Of a stretch of DNA of 64,000 nt, positions 30,800-40,314 are shown in pieces. A model generated the notes under the pieces. The model did no database searches, was not told the origin of the DNA, and saw only the letters and a program-made list of their open reading frames with translations. Location of the stretch: contig JAIRNY010000012.1 in the NCBI GenBank assembly GCA_031257835.1, positions 62,001 through 126,000 of the forward strand. Direction: 5' to 3'. Position numbers and translations under genes: made by a program. Origin of the DNA: Candidatus Endomicrobiellum cryptotermitis. GTDB taxonomy: Bacteria > Elusimicrobiota > Endomicrobiia > Endomicrobiales > Endomicrobiaceae. How positions within the stretch are numbered: the first letter of the stretch is position 1; the number at the start of each line of letters is the position of its first letter.

Positions 30800-31822
30800 T
30801 TATAATGTATTTAAATTTTCTTCAGTAAATTTTATAACATTAAACATCATTTCAACAGCTTTTTGTGGAAACTTCCCTACGGAAGTTTCTGCTGAAAGCA
30901 TTGTATAGTCTGTCCCATCGATAACAGCATTTGCAATATCGCATACTTCTGCTCGTGTTGGAACAGGATTTTCTATCATGCTGTCAAGCATTTGTGTTGC
31001 AGTAATCACAAAATTATTATGTTTTTTACATTTTTTAATTATATGTTTTTGCATTATAGGTACTTCATATATAGGTATAGATACACCCATGTCACCTCTT
31101 GCTACCATTATGCCGCTTGTAATAGCCATAATTTTTTCGATGTTTTTTATTCCAGACATGTCTTCAATTTTTGCTACAAGTTTACATTTTATATTGTTCT
31201 TTTCTTTTAGTATATCTACTAAAGGTTGCATGTCTTGTGCGTTTCTAACAAAGGAATTTGCTACAAAGTCTAAATCTTTTTCTAAAGCAAACATAAACCC
31301 TTTTTTATCTTTTTCTTCTAATAACTCAAACTCAAGCTTTGCACAAGGTATATTAACGCCTTTAGATGTTTTTAAAAGATAGTCCATTTGTACTTGTGCA
31401 ATTACTTCGTCTTCTCTTGAAGATAACACTTTTAAAGTTAGATTTCCGTCTTCAATAAAGATTGTAAGCCCTTCTTTAATAACTGTAAAAGAGTTGGGGT
31501 AATCTATATGGACTATTTTGTTGTTTCCTACTACATTTTTTCTTGTTAGGATTATTTCCTGTCCTTTCTTTAATTCTACTTCTTCATTTTCAATTTTCCC
31601 TACTCTAATCCTATGCCCTTCAAGATCTGCAAGAATCTTAATATTTTTATTATATTTTTTGTTGACGCTTCTAATCATTTCAATGTCTTGTTCATGCTCT
31701 TGAAAATTTCCATGAGAAAAATTGAGTCTTACTATAGTCATACCGCTTTCTGCTAGCGTTTTTAGTATTTCAATAGAACGTATAGAAGGCCCCATTGTAC
31801 ATATTATTCCTGTTTTAACCAC
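30800..31822 (-). CDS. pyk: Pyruvate kinase lacking the C-terminal regulatory domain
   Basis: TIVRLNFSHG; LVAKIEDMSGIKNIEKIM; GIMVARGDMGVSIP; ATQMLDSMIENPVPTRAEVCDIANAVIDGTDYTMLSAET; ends at 340 aa. Confidence 0.92.
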   Translation of the reverse strand: MVKTGIICTMGPSIRSIEILKTLAESGMTIVRLNFSHGNFQEHEQDIEMIRSVNKKYNKNIKILADLEGHRIRVGKIENEEVELKKGQEIILTRKNVVGNNKIVHIDYPNSFTVIKEGLTIFIEDGNLTLKVLSSREDEVIAQVQMDYLLKTSKGVNIPCAKLEFELLEEKDKKGFMFALEKDLDFVANSFVRNAQDMQPLVDILKEKNNIKCKLVAKIEDMSGIKNIEKIMAITSGIMVARGDMGVSIPIYEVPIMQKHIIKKCKKHNNFVITATQMLDSMIENPVPTRAEVCDIANAVIDGTDYTMLSAETSVGKFPQKAVEMMFNVIKFTEENLNTL

Positions 31823-32046
31823 AAAACAACTCCTTTTTATGTAGGCATTTGCTATTTTAAAATGAATTTATATAAGAGAGCAAGCATCTTAAAATAAATA
31901 AAAAAAGTGTAAATTCTGATGAATTCACTGCGGAAATTATATAAAAATGATTGTTTAAAGTCAATGTGCATATTTGACTAAAAAGTAAAAAATTTGCATA
32001 ATATATCTTGGTGTAGATGAAGAGGCATAAAAGGAGAAGTTATAAA

Positions 32047-32379
32047 ATGAAAGAAGCAATACATCCAAAATATGAAGACTGCACAGTTTCTTGTGCGTGT
32101 GGTTATACATTTAAGACTCGCTCGACAAGACCATTTATAAATTTAGAGATTTGCTCTAACTGTCATCCATTTTTTACAGGTAAGCAGAAACTTATAGATA
32201 CTGCTGGCCGTGTTGAAAAATTTCAGAAACGTTTTGCTAGAACAGAGGGCAAAACAGTTGTAATAAAAAAAGCTAAAAAGGTAACATCGTCAAGAAAAAC
32301 AACAGGGAAGGTCTTAACAACTTCTCCAAAAAAAGTAAAAACAGCAACAAAGAAAGAAAAAGAGTCTAAAACAAAATAG
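32047..32379 (+). CDS. rpmE: 50S ribosomal protein L31 with Lys-rich C-terminal extension
   Basis: [59 protein letters not shown]; zinc-binding cysteines. Confidence 0.93.
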   Translation: MKEAIHPKYEDCTVSCACGYTFKTRSTRPFINLEICSNCHPFFTGKQKLIDTAGRVEKFQKRFARTEGKTVVIKKAKKVTSSRKTTGKVLTTSPKKVKTATKKEKESKTK

Positions 32380-32396
32380 TTAAATAAAAGCATTAT

Positions 32397-32441
32397 ATAT
32401 GGAAGAACCTCTAGTTATTGGGATCCTTCCATATTTTTTTA
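32397..32441 (+). terminator. Hairpin plus T-run after rpmE
   Basis: ATATGGAAG ... CTTCCATAT followed by ttttttt. Confidence 0.75.
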
Positions 32442-32520
32442 TATTAATATTTTTAACATTATAGAATTGTGCTTTATCTAGAAGTTTTTAGCAGGTTTGT
32501 AGTTTTAATGAGGAACTTTA

Positions 32521-33591
32521 ATGCTTTTAGAAAAATTGAAGTTATTTAAAAAACAGTTTGAAGAGACTGAAAACAGTCTTGGTAACTCTTCTATTGTTTT
32601 AGATAAAGAAAAATATAAAGAGCTTACCAAACAACATTCTTATTTAAAACCGTTAGCAGAAAAGTATGCCCAATACTTAAAACTTTTAAATGATATAGAA
32701 GGTGCAGAAGAACTAAAAAAATCTGAAAATGTAGAAATAAGAGACCTGGCAATATCAGAGTATAACGATCTTATTGAACAGAAAGAGAAAATGCAAACAG
32801 AAATAAAAGTTTTGCTTATTCCTACAGATCCTAATGATGGCAAAGATATTATTGTAGAAATACGTGCTGGCACAGGTGGAGAAGAGGCAGCATTATTTGT
32901 CGGCGACTTATACAGGATGTATACGAGATTTGCTGATAGAAATGGTTGGCGGTATGAAATTTTAGATTCAAATTCAACAGGGTTAGGAGGTCTTAAAGAA
33001 GTTGTTTTTGAATTAAGTGGTACTAATGTTTGGCGCAACTTGAAATTTGAAAGAGGCACTCACAGAGTCCAGAGAGTACCTGCAACAGAAGCATCTGGTA
33101 GAGTGCATACCTCTGCGGTTACTGTTGCGGTTTTGCCGCAAGCGCAGGAAGTTGATGTCAAAATAAAAATGGAAGATTTAAGAATTGACACATATAGAGC
33201 TTCAGGAGCAGGTGGGCAACATGTAAATAAAACAGACTCTGCAATAAGAATTACACATTTGCCCACTGGGCTTGTGGTTTCTTGTCAAGATGAAAGAAGT
33301 CAAATAAAAAATAGAGCAAAAGCTTTTAAAGTTTTAAGAGCAAAACTATATGAACAAAAAGTTATAGAACAAGAAAAACAGCTTTCAAACGAAAGAAAAC
33401 AACAAGTGGGGTCTGGAGATAGGTCTGAAAAAATAAGAACATATAATTTCCCTCAAAATAGAATAACAGACCATAGGATAGGTTATAGTGTTTACAATAT
33501 TACAGAAGTTATGGATGGGGATTTATCGGAACTCATAAATAAGTTAATAGAGGCTGACATTGAAGAAAAGTTAAAGGTTAATAATATTTGA
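32521..33591 (+). CDS. prfA: Peptide chain release factor 1
   Basis: VEIRAGTGGEEAALF; YRASGAGGQHVNKTDSAIRITHLPTG; HRVQRVPATEASGRVHTS. Confidence 0.98.
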   Translation: MLLEKLKLFKKQFEETENSLGNSSIVLDKEKYKELTKQHSYLKPLAEKYAQYLKLLNDIEGAEELKKSENVEIRDLAISEYNDLIEQKEKMQTEIKVLLIPTDPNDGKDIIVEIRAGTGGEEAALFVGDLYRMYTRFADRNGWRYEILDSNSTGLGGLKEVVFELSGTNVWRNLKFERGTHRVQRVPATEASGRVHTSAVTVAVLPQAQEVDVKIKMEDLRIDTYRASGAGGQHVNKTDSAIRITHLPTGLVVSCQDERSQIKNRAKAFKVLRAKLYEQKVIEQEKQLSNERKQQVGSGDRSEKIRTYNFPQNRITDHRIGYSVYNITEVMDGDLSELINKLIEADIEEKLKVNNI

Positions 33592-34445
33592 TGTTTAACA
33601 AGTATGACGTATTTTCAGTTTTACAGACAGCTAAAAACTTTTTAAAGTTTAAAGAACTGTCAGATTATAAATCTGATGTAGAGGTTCTTTTAAGTTTTTT
33701 ACTACAAATAAAACGGTCTAGATTACCATTTGTATATAATCAAATTTTATCTTTTAATCAAATTTGCCAGTTTGAAAAATATATTTTAAGACTAGCTAAA
33801 AGAGAACCAGTAGATTATATAACAGGTTATGCTGGTTTTATGGAATTTGAGTTTAAAGTTGATAAAAATGTTTTAATACCTAGACCAGAAACAGAATTTT
33901 TAGTAGAAGCAGTATTAAATTTAGCAAAAAAAGAAACTAATTTAAAAATTTTAGATTTATGTACAGGATCTGGCTGTATAGCTATAAGTCTTGCAAAAAT
34001 GGGAGCATTTAAAACTATTATAGCAACAGACATTAATAAGTGTTCTTTAAAGCTTGCCAAAGAAAATGCAAAAATTAATGGTGTAAAAAGTATAAAGTTT
34101 ATTGAAAGTGATATTTTTGCAAATTTACAACAAAATAAGTTTGATGTCATTGTTTCTAATCCTCCCTATGTCAGTCAGGAAGAATATCTTACTTTAGAAA
34201 AAGATTTAATGTATGAACCAAAACTTGCTTTAATAGCAAAAGATGATGGTTTATTTTTCTATAGTGAAATTGCAAAAAATGTTAAAAAGTTTTTAAACAA
34301 TACTGGTTATGTAGTTTTGGAACTAAATCCAAATAAAGTAAACCAGATAAAACAAATGTTTATAGATAACAATTTTAAAGGAATAGAGATAATAAAAGAC
34401 TATTTAAGTTTGCCAAGAGTATTTAAAGTAAAAATTTTTATATAA
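33591..34445 (+). CDS. prmC: Release factor glutamine methyltransferase
   Basis: PRPETEFLVEAVL; LDLCTGSGCIAISLAK; VSNPPYVS; directly after prfA. Confidence 0.95.
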   Translation: MFNKYDVFSVLQTAKNFLKFKELSDYKSDVEVLLSFLLQIKRSRLPFVYNQILSFNQICQFEKYILRLAKREPVDYITGYAGFMEFEFKVDKNVLIPRPETEFLVEAVLNLAKKETNLKILDLCTGSGCIAISLAKMGAFKTIIATDINKCSLKLAKENAKINGVKSIKFIESDIFANLQQNKFDVIVSNPPYVSQEEYLTLEKDLMYEPKLALIAKDDGLFFYSEIAKNVKKFLNNTGYVVLELNPNKVNQIKQMFIDNNFKGIEIIKDYLSLPRVFKVKIFI

Positions 34446-34518
34446 TACGTCCTGTTTGGATAATTAATCGTCTCACTATAAAGAACTTTTAAAATGAAAA
34501 CAAGACTTGGAGGTTGCA

Positions 34519-35769
34519 GTGAATAATATTGATAGGGGTTGGGTTTTAACGTGTTTTGGTACAGCAGTAGGAGCAGGAATTCTATTTTTGCCGATTCAAG
34601 CGGGATTTTGTGGTGTTTGGCCAATAATTTTTTTAACAGCAATTATCTTTCCAATAACATATATTTCTCATAGGGGTATAACTAGAATTGTAGCTTCTTG
34701 CCAAAAAGAAACTGACATTGTTGGTGCAGTTGAACATGATTTAGGTTCTACTACTGGTTTTGTGGTTTCAGTTTTGTACTTTTTGTCAATTATAACAATC
34801 TGTGTTGGTTATGCAACAGGATTAACAAATCTTATTGGTACATTTTTAGTAAATCAGTTGCAACTTAGTGTAATTCCTAGACCATTATTGACATTTATTA
34901 TTTTGTCTATTATGACAAGTATTCTTTTAGGCAATGAAAAACTGATGATAACTATTACATCTATAATTACTTTTCCGTTAATTATATTGTTGTTTGGGGT
35001 ATCTTTATATATGATACCTCAATGGAATATGTCTGCTTTTCATTTGAAGTTTATTTTAAAAGATTTTATAAAAAATATTTTTTTATTGTTACCTATTTTA
35101 ATATTCTCTATGAACTTTTCCCCGGTATGTTCTGTTTTGGGTGTTTTTTATAGAAAAAAATATGGTAACAGTCAAGAAGCTATTAAAAGATCCGATAATG
35201 TTGTTAAATGGACCTCTATTCTTTTATTGTTCTTTGTTATCTTTTTTGTGTTTTCTCTGTTTTTCTCCATTACTCCAGATGTTTTGAAGGTAGCTAAAAC
35301 ACAAAATTTAGATACCCTGTCTGCAATAGCTATAGTAACAGAAAACCCTTTAGAAAAATATTTTGTGTACATTTTTCCTACAGTAGCCTTTCTTGCAATA
35401 GCAAGTTCTTACTTTGGCCACTTTACAGGAACAAGAGAAGGTTTAAGTGGAGTTATAATAAGAATCGTAACTTTTTTAGTTAAACCTAGTTATAAGGAAA
35501 AGCTCAACTCAAATACAATTCCAATAAAACTCATAAGCACTTTACTACTTTTTGCTTTTCTTTGGATTTTAGCGGTATATAATCCGTCAATTTTAACTAT
35601 TATAAGTGCATTGTCAGCTCCTATAATTGCAATGTATGCGTATTTAATGCCTATAATAATGATGAAAAAAGTTCCAAGGTTACGCGTGTATCGTTCAAAA
35701 TTAGCTGCTCTTGTTTTTATTATGGGCATACTAACAATGGTTGGGTATGTTGTTGGAAAAATGATATAA
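34519..35769 (+). CDS. HAAAP-family amino acid permease (serine/threonine SdaC-like)
   Basis: DRGWVLTCFGTAVGAGILFLPIQAGFCGVWP; ~11 TM segments; next to an sdaA remnant; GTG start after ggagg. Confidence 0.85.
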   Translation: MNNIDRGWVLTCFGTAVGAGILFLPIQAGFCGVWPIIFLTAIIFPITYISHRGITRIVASCQKETDIVGAVEHDLGSTTGFVVSVLYFLSIITICVGYATGLTNLIGTFLVNQLQLSVIPRPLLTFIILSIMTSILLGNEKLMITITSIITFPLIILLFGVSLYMIPQWNMSAFHLKFILKDFIKNIFLLLPILIFSMNFSPVCSVLGVFYRKKYGNSQEAIKRSDNVVKWTSILLLFFVIFFVFSLFFSITPDVLKVAKTQNLDTLSAIAIVTENPLEKYFVYIFPTVAFLAIASSYFGHFTGTREGLSGVIIRIVTFLVKPSYKEKLNSNTIPIKLISTLLLFAFLWILAVYNPSILTIISALSAPIIAMYAYLMPIIMMKKVPRLRVYRSKLAALVFIMGILTMVGYVVGKMI

Positions 35770-35781
35770 AAGAGCAAGATA

Positions 35782-36250
35782 ATGACTGATAAAATAATAA
35801 CAATGTCTATATTTGCCCTTTTAAAAACAGGTCCAGGCTCGTCTAGTTCTCATACTATTGCCCATATGAAGGCAGGTTTTGATTTTTCTAAACGTATTAA
35901 AACTTTTAGTGAAAAGATTTTAAATGATGCAAAAGGTGTATGGCTCTTTATCTGCAACTGGTAAAGGCCATGGCACTACAGCGATGTTATTATAAGGCTA
36001 TGGGTAACAAGCCGTCTACTTGTCCTCTTAAATTAACTTGTGCCCCTGCCCTGTTGGCGGCTATGTGCAAATTCCATGCATAAAACGTAATGCTATAGGT
36101 GCAGTTAATGCGTGTAATGCGGCTCTTAACACTCATATAGTGTCTTTTGAGACTACAGTAAAAGCTATGGGAGAAATATGTAGAGATATGAGATGTAAAT
36201 TTAAAGAGACAGCATTAGGTGGACTTGCCGTTTGTATGCCATGTTGTTAG
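35782..36250 (+). pseudogene. sdaA: L-serine dehydratase with large internal deletion
   Basis: N-terminal MSIFALLKTGPGSSSSHTIAHMKAGFDF; C-terminal GGYVQIPCIKRNAIGAVNACNAAL...KETALGGLAV; most of the middle missing, two frames. Confidence 0.85.
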
Positions 36251-36314
36251 TTTTTAGACGGTATAATTGCAAATGGTGCGCTTTTATTATATAATCTTAG
36301 CACAATTTCATTTT

Positions 36315-36388
36315 GCTGCCATCGTCTAGCGGTTTAGGACATCGCCCTCTCAAGGCGGAAATCACGGGTTCAAATCCCGTTGGCAGCG
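36315..36388 (+). tRNA. tRNA-Glu (anticodon CTC)
   Basis: Cloverleaf: acceptor GCTGCCA/TGGCAGC, anticodon arm TCGCC-CTCTCAA-GGCGG, T arm ACGGGTTCAAATCCCGT. Confidence 0.93.
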
Positions 36389-36394
36389 TTTTAT

Positions 36395-36468
36395 GCGCCC
36401 ATAGCTCAATTGGATAGAGCATTTGACTACGAATCAAAAGGCTAGAGGTTCAACTCCTCTTGGGCGCG
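36395..36468 (+). tRNA. tRNA-Arg (anticodon ACG)
   Basis: Acceptor GCGCCCA/TGGGCGC, anticodon arm TTTGA-CTACGAA-TCAAA, T arm GAGGTTCAACTCCTC. Confidence 0.93.
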
Positions 36469-36701
36469 CTCAAAAACCTATCCTGCCATACAGCTACATC
36501 TTTAATAATTCCTGCATGATTAATCAATTCAGCTAATACCTGACTTATTTTAAACTTTAAGAAAGAGGCTAAACTCCAACTATAAAATCAGAATTTTGAA
36601 TTGGTTGTATTTATTCAATTTTACTATGAGTTGTATATATTTTTTTGTTATAATGCACTTTATGTAATTTTTAGTTTAAATTGTATGATTAGGAGATAAA
36701 A

Positions 36702-36932
36702 ATGACATTAAAAGAAAAAGTAGAGCAAGCATTAGACTCAGTAAGACCACACCTTCAAGCAGATGGTGGAGATGTTGAGTTGGTAGATGTATCAGAAGAC
36801 GGTGTAGCAAAAGTAAGATTGACAGGAGTTTGTGGCTGTTGTCCAATGTCTCAGATGACTTTACAACATGGTGTTACAAATGCAGTCAAGCAAGCTGTTC
36901 CTGAAATAAAAGAAGTTCAGTCTGTAAATTAA
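36702..36932 (+). CDS. NifU C-terminal-domain (Nfu-type) Fe-S scaffold
   Basis: VEQALDSVRPHLQADGGDVELVDVSEDGVAKVRLTGVCGCCPMSQMTL. Confidence 0.95.
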   Translation: MTLKEKVEQALDSVRPHLQADGGDVELVDVSEDGVAKVRLTGVCGCCPMSQMTLQHGVTNAVKQAVPEIKEVQSVN

Positions 36933-36952
36933 TTCGTAAGTGGGTAAGTGAA

Positions 36953-37870
36953 ATGAAAGTAAAAGTACGAATACCGTCATCAACTGCAAATTTGGGACCA
37001 GGTTTTGACATTTTTGGAGCGGCTCTTTGCCTCTACAATACATTTGAGGCAAAGTATGTGCCTAATGTTAAAAAGACAACTTTTATTATTAAAGGAGAAG
37101 GAAAAAAGACTCTTGATATAGGTAAAAAAAATCTTCTTTGGCAATCTATGCAAGAAACGTTTATTGTTCTTAAAGAAACAAAGTATAATTTAAATAATTT
37201 AAATATAACCATAAATAACAATATTCCTTTAAGTGGAGGGCTTGGTTATAGTTCTACAGCTATAGTTGGTGGCATTATGCTTGCCAACGCTTTATGTAAA
37301 AACAAGTTAGATAAGTCGCAAATAGCAAACCTTGCAATTAAAATTGAAGGTCATCCGGATAATGTTATTCCTGCAATTTTTGGCGGACTTTGCATATGTA
37401 GTAAAGATAAAAATGAAAATCATGGAACAGTTATACATCTCCCCATCCCAAAATTAAAAGTGGTTTTATGTGTTCCTTCTTTTGAGCTTAGGACAAAACG
37501 TTCTCGACACATTTTGCCTAAGATAATAGACATAAATGATGTTGTTTTTAATATGTCTAAGGTAGCGCTTCTTACAGCTGCTTTTTGTTGTGCAGATTAC
37601 CCTCTTTTAAGACAGGCTATGCAAGATAAGCTTCATCAACCTTACAGAGGAAAGATGATACCAGCTATGAACGAAGTTTTTCAAGCGGCTCTTAATGCTA
37701 AAGCTTTTGGAGCGTTTCTGTCTGGGTCAGGCCCTACTTTAGCTGCTTTATGTGATAAAAAGGACGCCAACAACGTACAAAAGGCCATGAAAAATGTTTG
37801 GGAAGCAGAAAGCATTTCTGTAAAAACTTATATATTAGATTTTGATGTTAAAGGTGCTACAATAATTTAA
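36953..37870 (+). CDS. thrB: Homoserine kinase
   Basis: GHMP kinase: RIPSSTANLGPGFDIFGAAL; NIPLSGGLGYSSTAIVGG; GAFLSGSGPTLAAL. Confidence 0.93.
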   Translation: MKVKVRIPSSTANLGPGFDIFGAALCLYNTFEAKYVPNVKKTTFIIKGEGKKTLDIGKKNLLWQSMQETFIVLKETKYNLNNLNITINNNIPLSGGLGYSSTAIVGGIMLANALCKNKLDKSQIANLAIKIEGHPDNVIPAIFGGLCICSKDKNENHGTVIHLPIPKLKVVLCVPSFELRTKRSRHILPKIIDINDVVFNMSKVALLTAAFCCADYPLLRQAMQDKLHQPYRGKMIPAMNEVFQAALNAKAFGAFLSGSGPTLAALCDKKDANNVQKAMKNVWEAESISVKTYILDFDVKGATII

Positions 37871-37945
37871 ATATTCAGATGTCACTACTTTTAAATAGTT
37901 AAAATTGTTTTTAAGTTATCATAAAGTTATTGAAGGAGAGAAAAT

Positions 37946-39199
37946 ATGGCGCTTGTTGTAATGAAATTTGGCGGTTCTTCTGTAGCAGACGCAGATAAAA
38001 TAAAATTGGTCGCTGATAGAGTAGTTGAAAAAAAGAAAGCAGGCAATAAAGTTGTAGTTGTTGTTTCTGCTCCTGGTGGCACAACTGACGATTTACTAGC
38101 TATGTCACAAAACATCACATCTAATCCTCCAGACAGAGAACTAGATATACTGCTTGCAACCGGCGAAATGATCTCTATATCTCTTTTATCTATGGCAATA
38201 AACTTTATGGGACAAAAAGCAATCTCTTTAACTGGCCCTCAGGCAGGCATTATAGCAGATACTAGTTATACTAAGGCAAGAATTAAAAAAGTAAACCCAA
38301 AAAAGATAAAAGCTATGCTTGCAAAAGATACTATTGTTGTAGTTGCAGGGTTTCAAGCTTTAAACGCTAAGGGTGATGTTACAACATTAGGTAGAGGCGG
38401 TTCAGATTTAACTGCAGTTGCATTAGCTGCGCAATTACATGCAGATTTTTGTGAAATATATTCTGATGTTGAAGGTGTGTTTACGACCGATCCAAGAGTA
38501 GTAAAAGATGCAAGAAAGATTGAGTATATATCTTATGATGAAATGCTTGAGCTTGCAGCGGCTGGTGCTCAAGTTTTGCAGTCCAGAAGTGTTGAGGTTG
38601 CCAAAAAGTTTGGTGTAGAAATTCATTCAAGAAGTACTTTTAGTCAAAATCCAGGGACGATAATAACAAGTAAGGAAAATATCAGGAGGAAAAAGATGGA
38701 AGCATTGTTAGTGTCAGGTATAGCTTTTGATAAAAATCAAGTAAAGTTTACAATAATAGACCTCCCAGACCTTCCTGGGATAGCAGCTAAGATTTTTAGT
38801 AAACTTGCAAAAGCTGGTGTAAATGTAGATATGATAATTCAATCTGCGGCGATAAACAAAAAAAATGACATTTCTTTTACAGTAAGCAAACAAGATCTTA
38901 AGAAAACACAAATTGAATTAGATAAGCTTGCTCAAGAACTTAAAGCCTCACAAGTGATTTATGATGAACATGTTTCAAAAATTTCTGTTGTTGGTATAGG
39001 TATGAAAAGCAATGTAGGAGTGGCGGGCAAAATGTTTGAAATACTTCATAAAAAAGGCATCAACATAGAAATGATTTCTACAAGCGAAATAAAAATATCT
39101 TGTATTATAGATGAAAGAGATTTAACAACAGCAGTAGAAGAACTTCATAAGGGGTTTGGTCTTTCTAAAAAAAATAGGAGTTTTTATGATAAAGCCTAA
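37946..39199 (+). CDS. lysC: Aspartate kinase
   Basis: VVMKFGGSSVADADKI; TLGRGGSDLTAVALAA; two C-terminal ACT domains. Confidence 0.97.
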   Translation: MALVVMKFGGSSVADADKIKLVADRVVEKKKAGNKVVVVVSAPGGTTDDLLAMSQNITSNPPDRELDILLATGEMISISLLSMAINFMGQKAISLTGPQAGIIADTSYTKARIKKVNPKKIKAMLAKDTIVVVAGFQALNAKGDVTTLGRGGSDLTAVALAAQLHADFCEIYSDVEGVFTTDPRVVKDARKIEYISYDEMLELAAAGAQVLQSRSVEVAKKFGVEIHSRSTFSQNPGTIITSKENIRRKKMEALLVSGIAFDKNQVKFTIIDLPDLPGIAAKIFSKLAKAGVNVDMIIQSAAINKKNDISFTVSKQDLKKTQIELDKLAQELKASQVIYDEHVSKISVVGIGMKSNVGVAGKMFEILHKKGINIEMISTSEIKISCIIDERDLTTAVEELHKGFGLSKKNRSFYDKA

Positions 39200-39374
39200 C
39201 GGTTTTACGCTTATAGAACTTATAATAGTGCTGGTTATAATAGGGGTTTTAAGTATTATAGCTATACCTGTATATAGAAGTTATGTAGACAAAGATCAAA
39301 TTGCTCAACAAAGTAAAGACACAGAAAATGTTCAAAAACAAGAAACTTACTTAGAAGATGTTACTGGTAACTAA
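39186..39374 (+). CDS. Short type IV prepilin-like protein
   Basis: MIKPNGFTLIELIIVLVIIGVLSIIAIPVYRSYV class III signal; only ~62 aa; overlaps lysC stop. Confidence 0.75.
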   Translation: MIKPNGFTLIELIIVLVIIGVLSIIAIPVYRSYVDKDQIAQQSKDTENVQKQETYLEDVTGN

Positions 39375-39460
39375 TTCAAAAGAGTTTTTTGAATAGCTTG
39401 ATGGGGATAATCTTTAATTTTGTAAAATTTTGACAGATATCAAATAAAATGATAAAATTC

Positions 39461-39488
39461 TTTCTAATTTTTAATTAAAAATTAGAAA
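39461..39488. repeat. Perfect 28-bp palindrome upstream of metN
   Basis: TTTCTAATTTTTAA|TTAAAAATTAGAAA. Confidence 0.9.
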
Positions 39489-39525
39489 AAATAATTAGTA
39501 ATTTTGTCTTTTTTTCGGGGTTATA

Positions 39526-40314
39526 ATGGTAGTACCATTTATAGAAATAAAAAATGTTTCAAAAATATTTACAAGTCATAAACGAGATTTTAAAGTTTTA
39601 AAAGGTGTTAATCTTGAGATTGAAAGAGGCGATATCTTTGGCATAGTTGGTTTTAGCGGGGCAGGTAAGTCTACACTTATACGCTGTATTAATGGACTAG
39701 AAACAATTTCTTCTGGGTCAATCCGTGTTGGTAAATATCAAGTAAATAAACTTTCTAAAAAAGATGCAAACGCTTATAGACAAAAAATTGGCATGGTGTT
39801 TCAACATTTTAATCTTTTTGATTCTAGAACAGTTTATGGAAATGTTGCATTCCCTTTAGAGATTGCAAAAGAAGATAAAGAAGAAATACATAAAAGAGTT
39901 TTAAAAATTTTGGATTTGGTAGGTATAATAGATAAAAAAGATTTTTATCCTGGTCAACTTTCCGGTGGGCAAAAACAGCGTGTAGGTATAGCAAGGGCTT
40001 TGGCAAATCATCCAAATGTTTTGCTTAGTGATGAGGCTACGTCTGCACTAGATCCTGTAACATCTATGTCGGTATTAGATTTATTAAAAGATATAAATAA
40101 AAAGTTAGAGCTTACCATTATTTTAATTACACATTCTTTAGATGTGGTAAAATATACTTGTAAGAATATGGCAGTTTTAGAAAAAGGAATAGCTGCAGAA
40201 ACAGGAAACGTTAAAAAAATATTTGAAAGTCCGCAAAGCTATACAGCTAAAGTGTTTATAAAACACAATGCGTGTTTATCTAATGCTTATTTTAGTGGTG
40301 AAGGTATATGGTAG
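39526..40314 (+). CDS. metN: Methionine ABC transporter ATP-binding protein
   Basis: IVGFSGAGKSTLIRCINGLE; LSGGQKQRVGIARALA; followed by metI and metQ. Confidence 0.93.
   Translation: MVVPFIEIKNVSKIFTSHKRDFKVLKGVNLEIERGDIFGIVGFSGAGKSTLIRCINGLETISSGSIRVGKYQVNKLSKKDANAYRQKIGMVFQHFNLFDSRTVYGNVAFPLEIAKEDKEEIHKRVLKILDLVGIIDKKDFYPGQLSGGQKQRVGIARALANHPNVLLSDEATSALDPVTSMSVLDLLKDINKKLELTIILITHSLDVVKYTCKNMAVLEKGIAAETGNVKKIFESPQSYTAKVFIKHNACLSNAYFSGEGIW

Noticed and set aside
30978-31382. 134-aa plus-strand ORF opposite pyk
   Set aside because: Antisense to a well-supported pyruvate kinase gene; typical shadow ORF, as are other opposite-strand ORFs over pcrA, murA, alaS, hppA and glmU.
36480-36640. 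Coding-like minus-strand stretch (KISQVLAELINHAGIIKDVAVWQDRFL)
   Set aside because: Too short and not assignable to a family.
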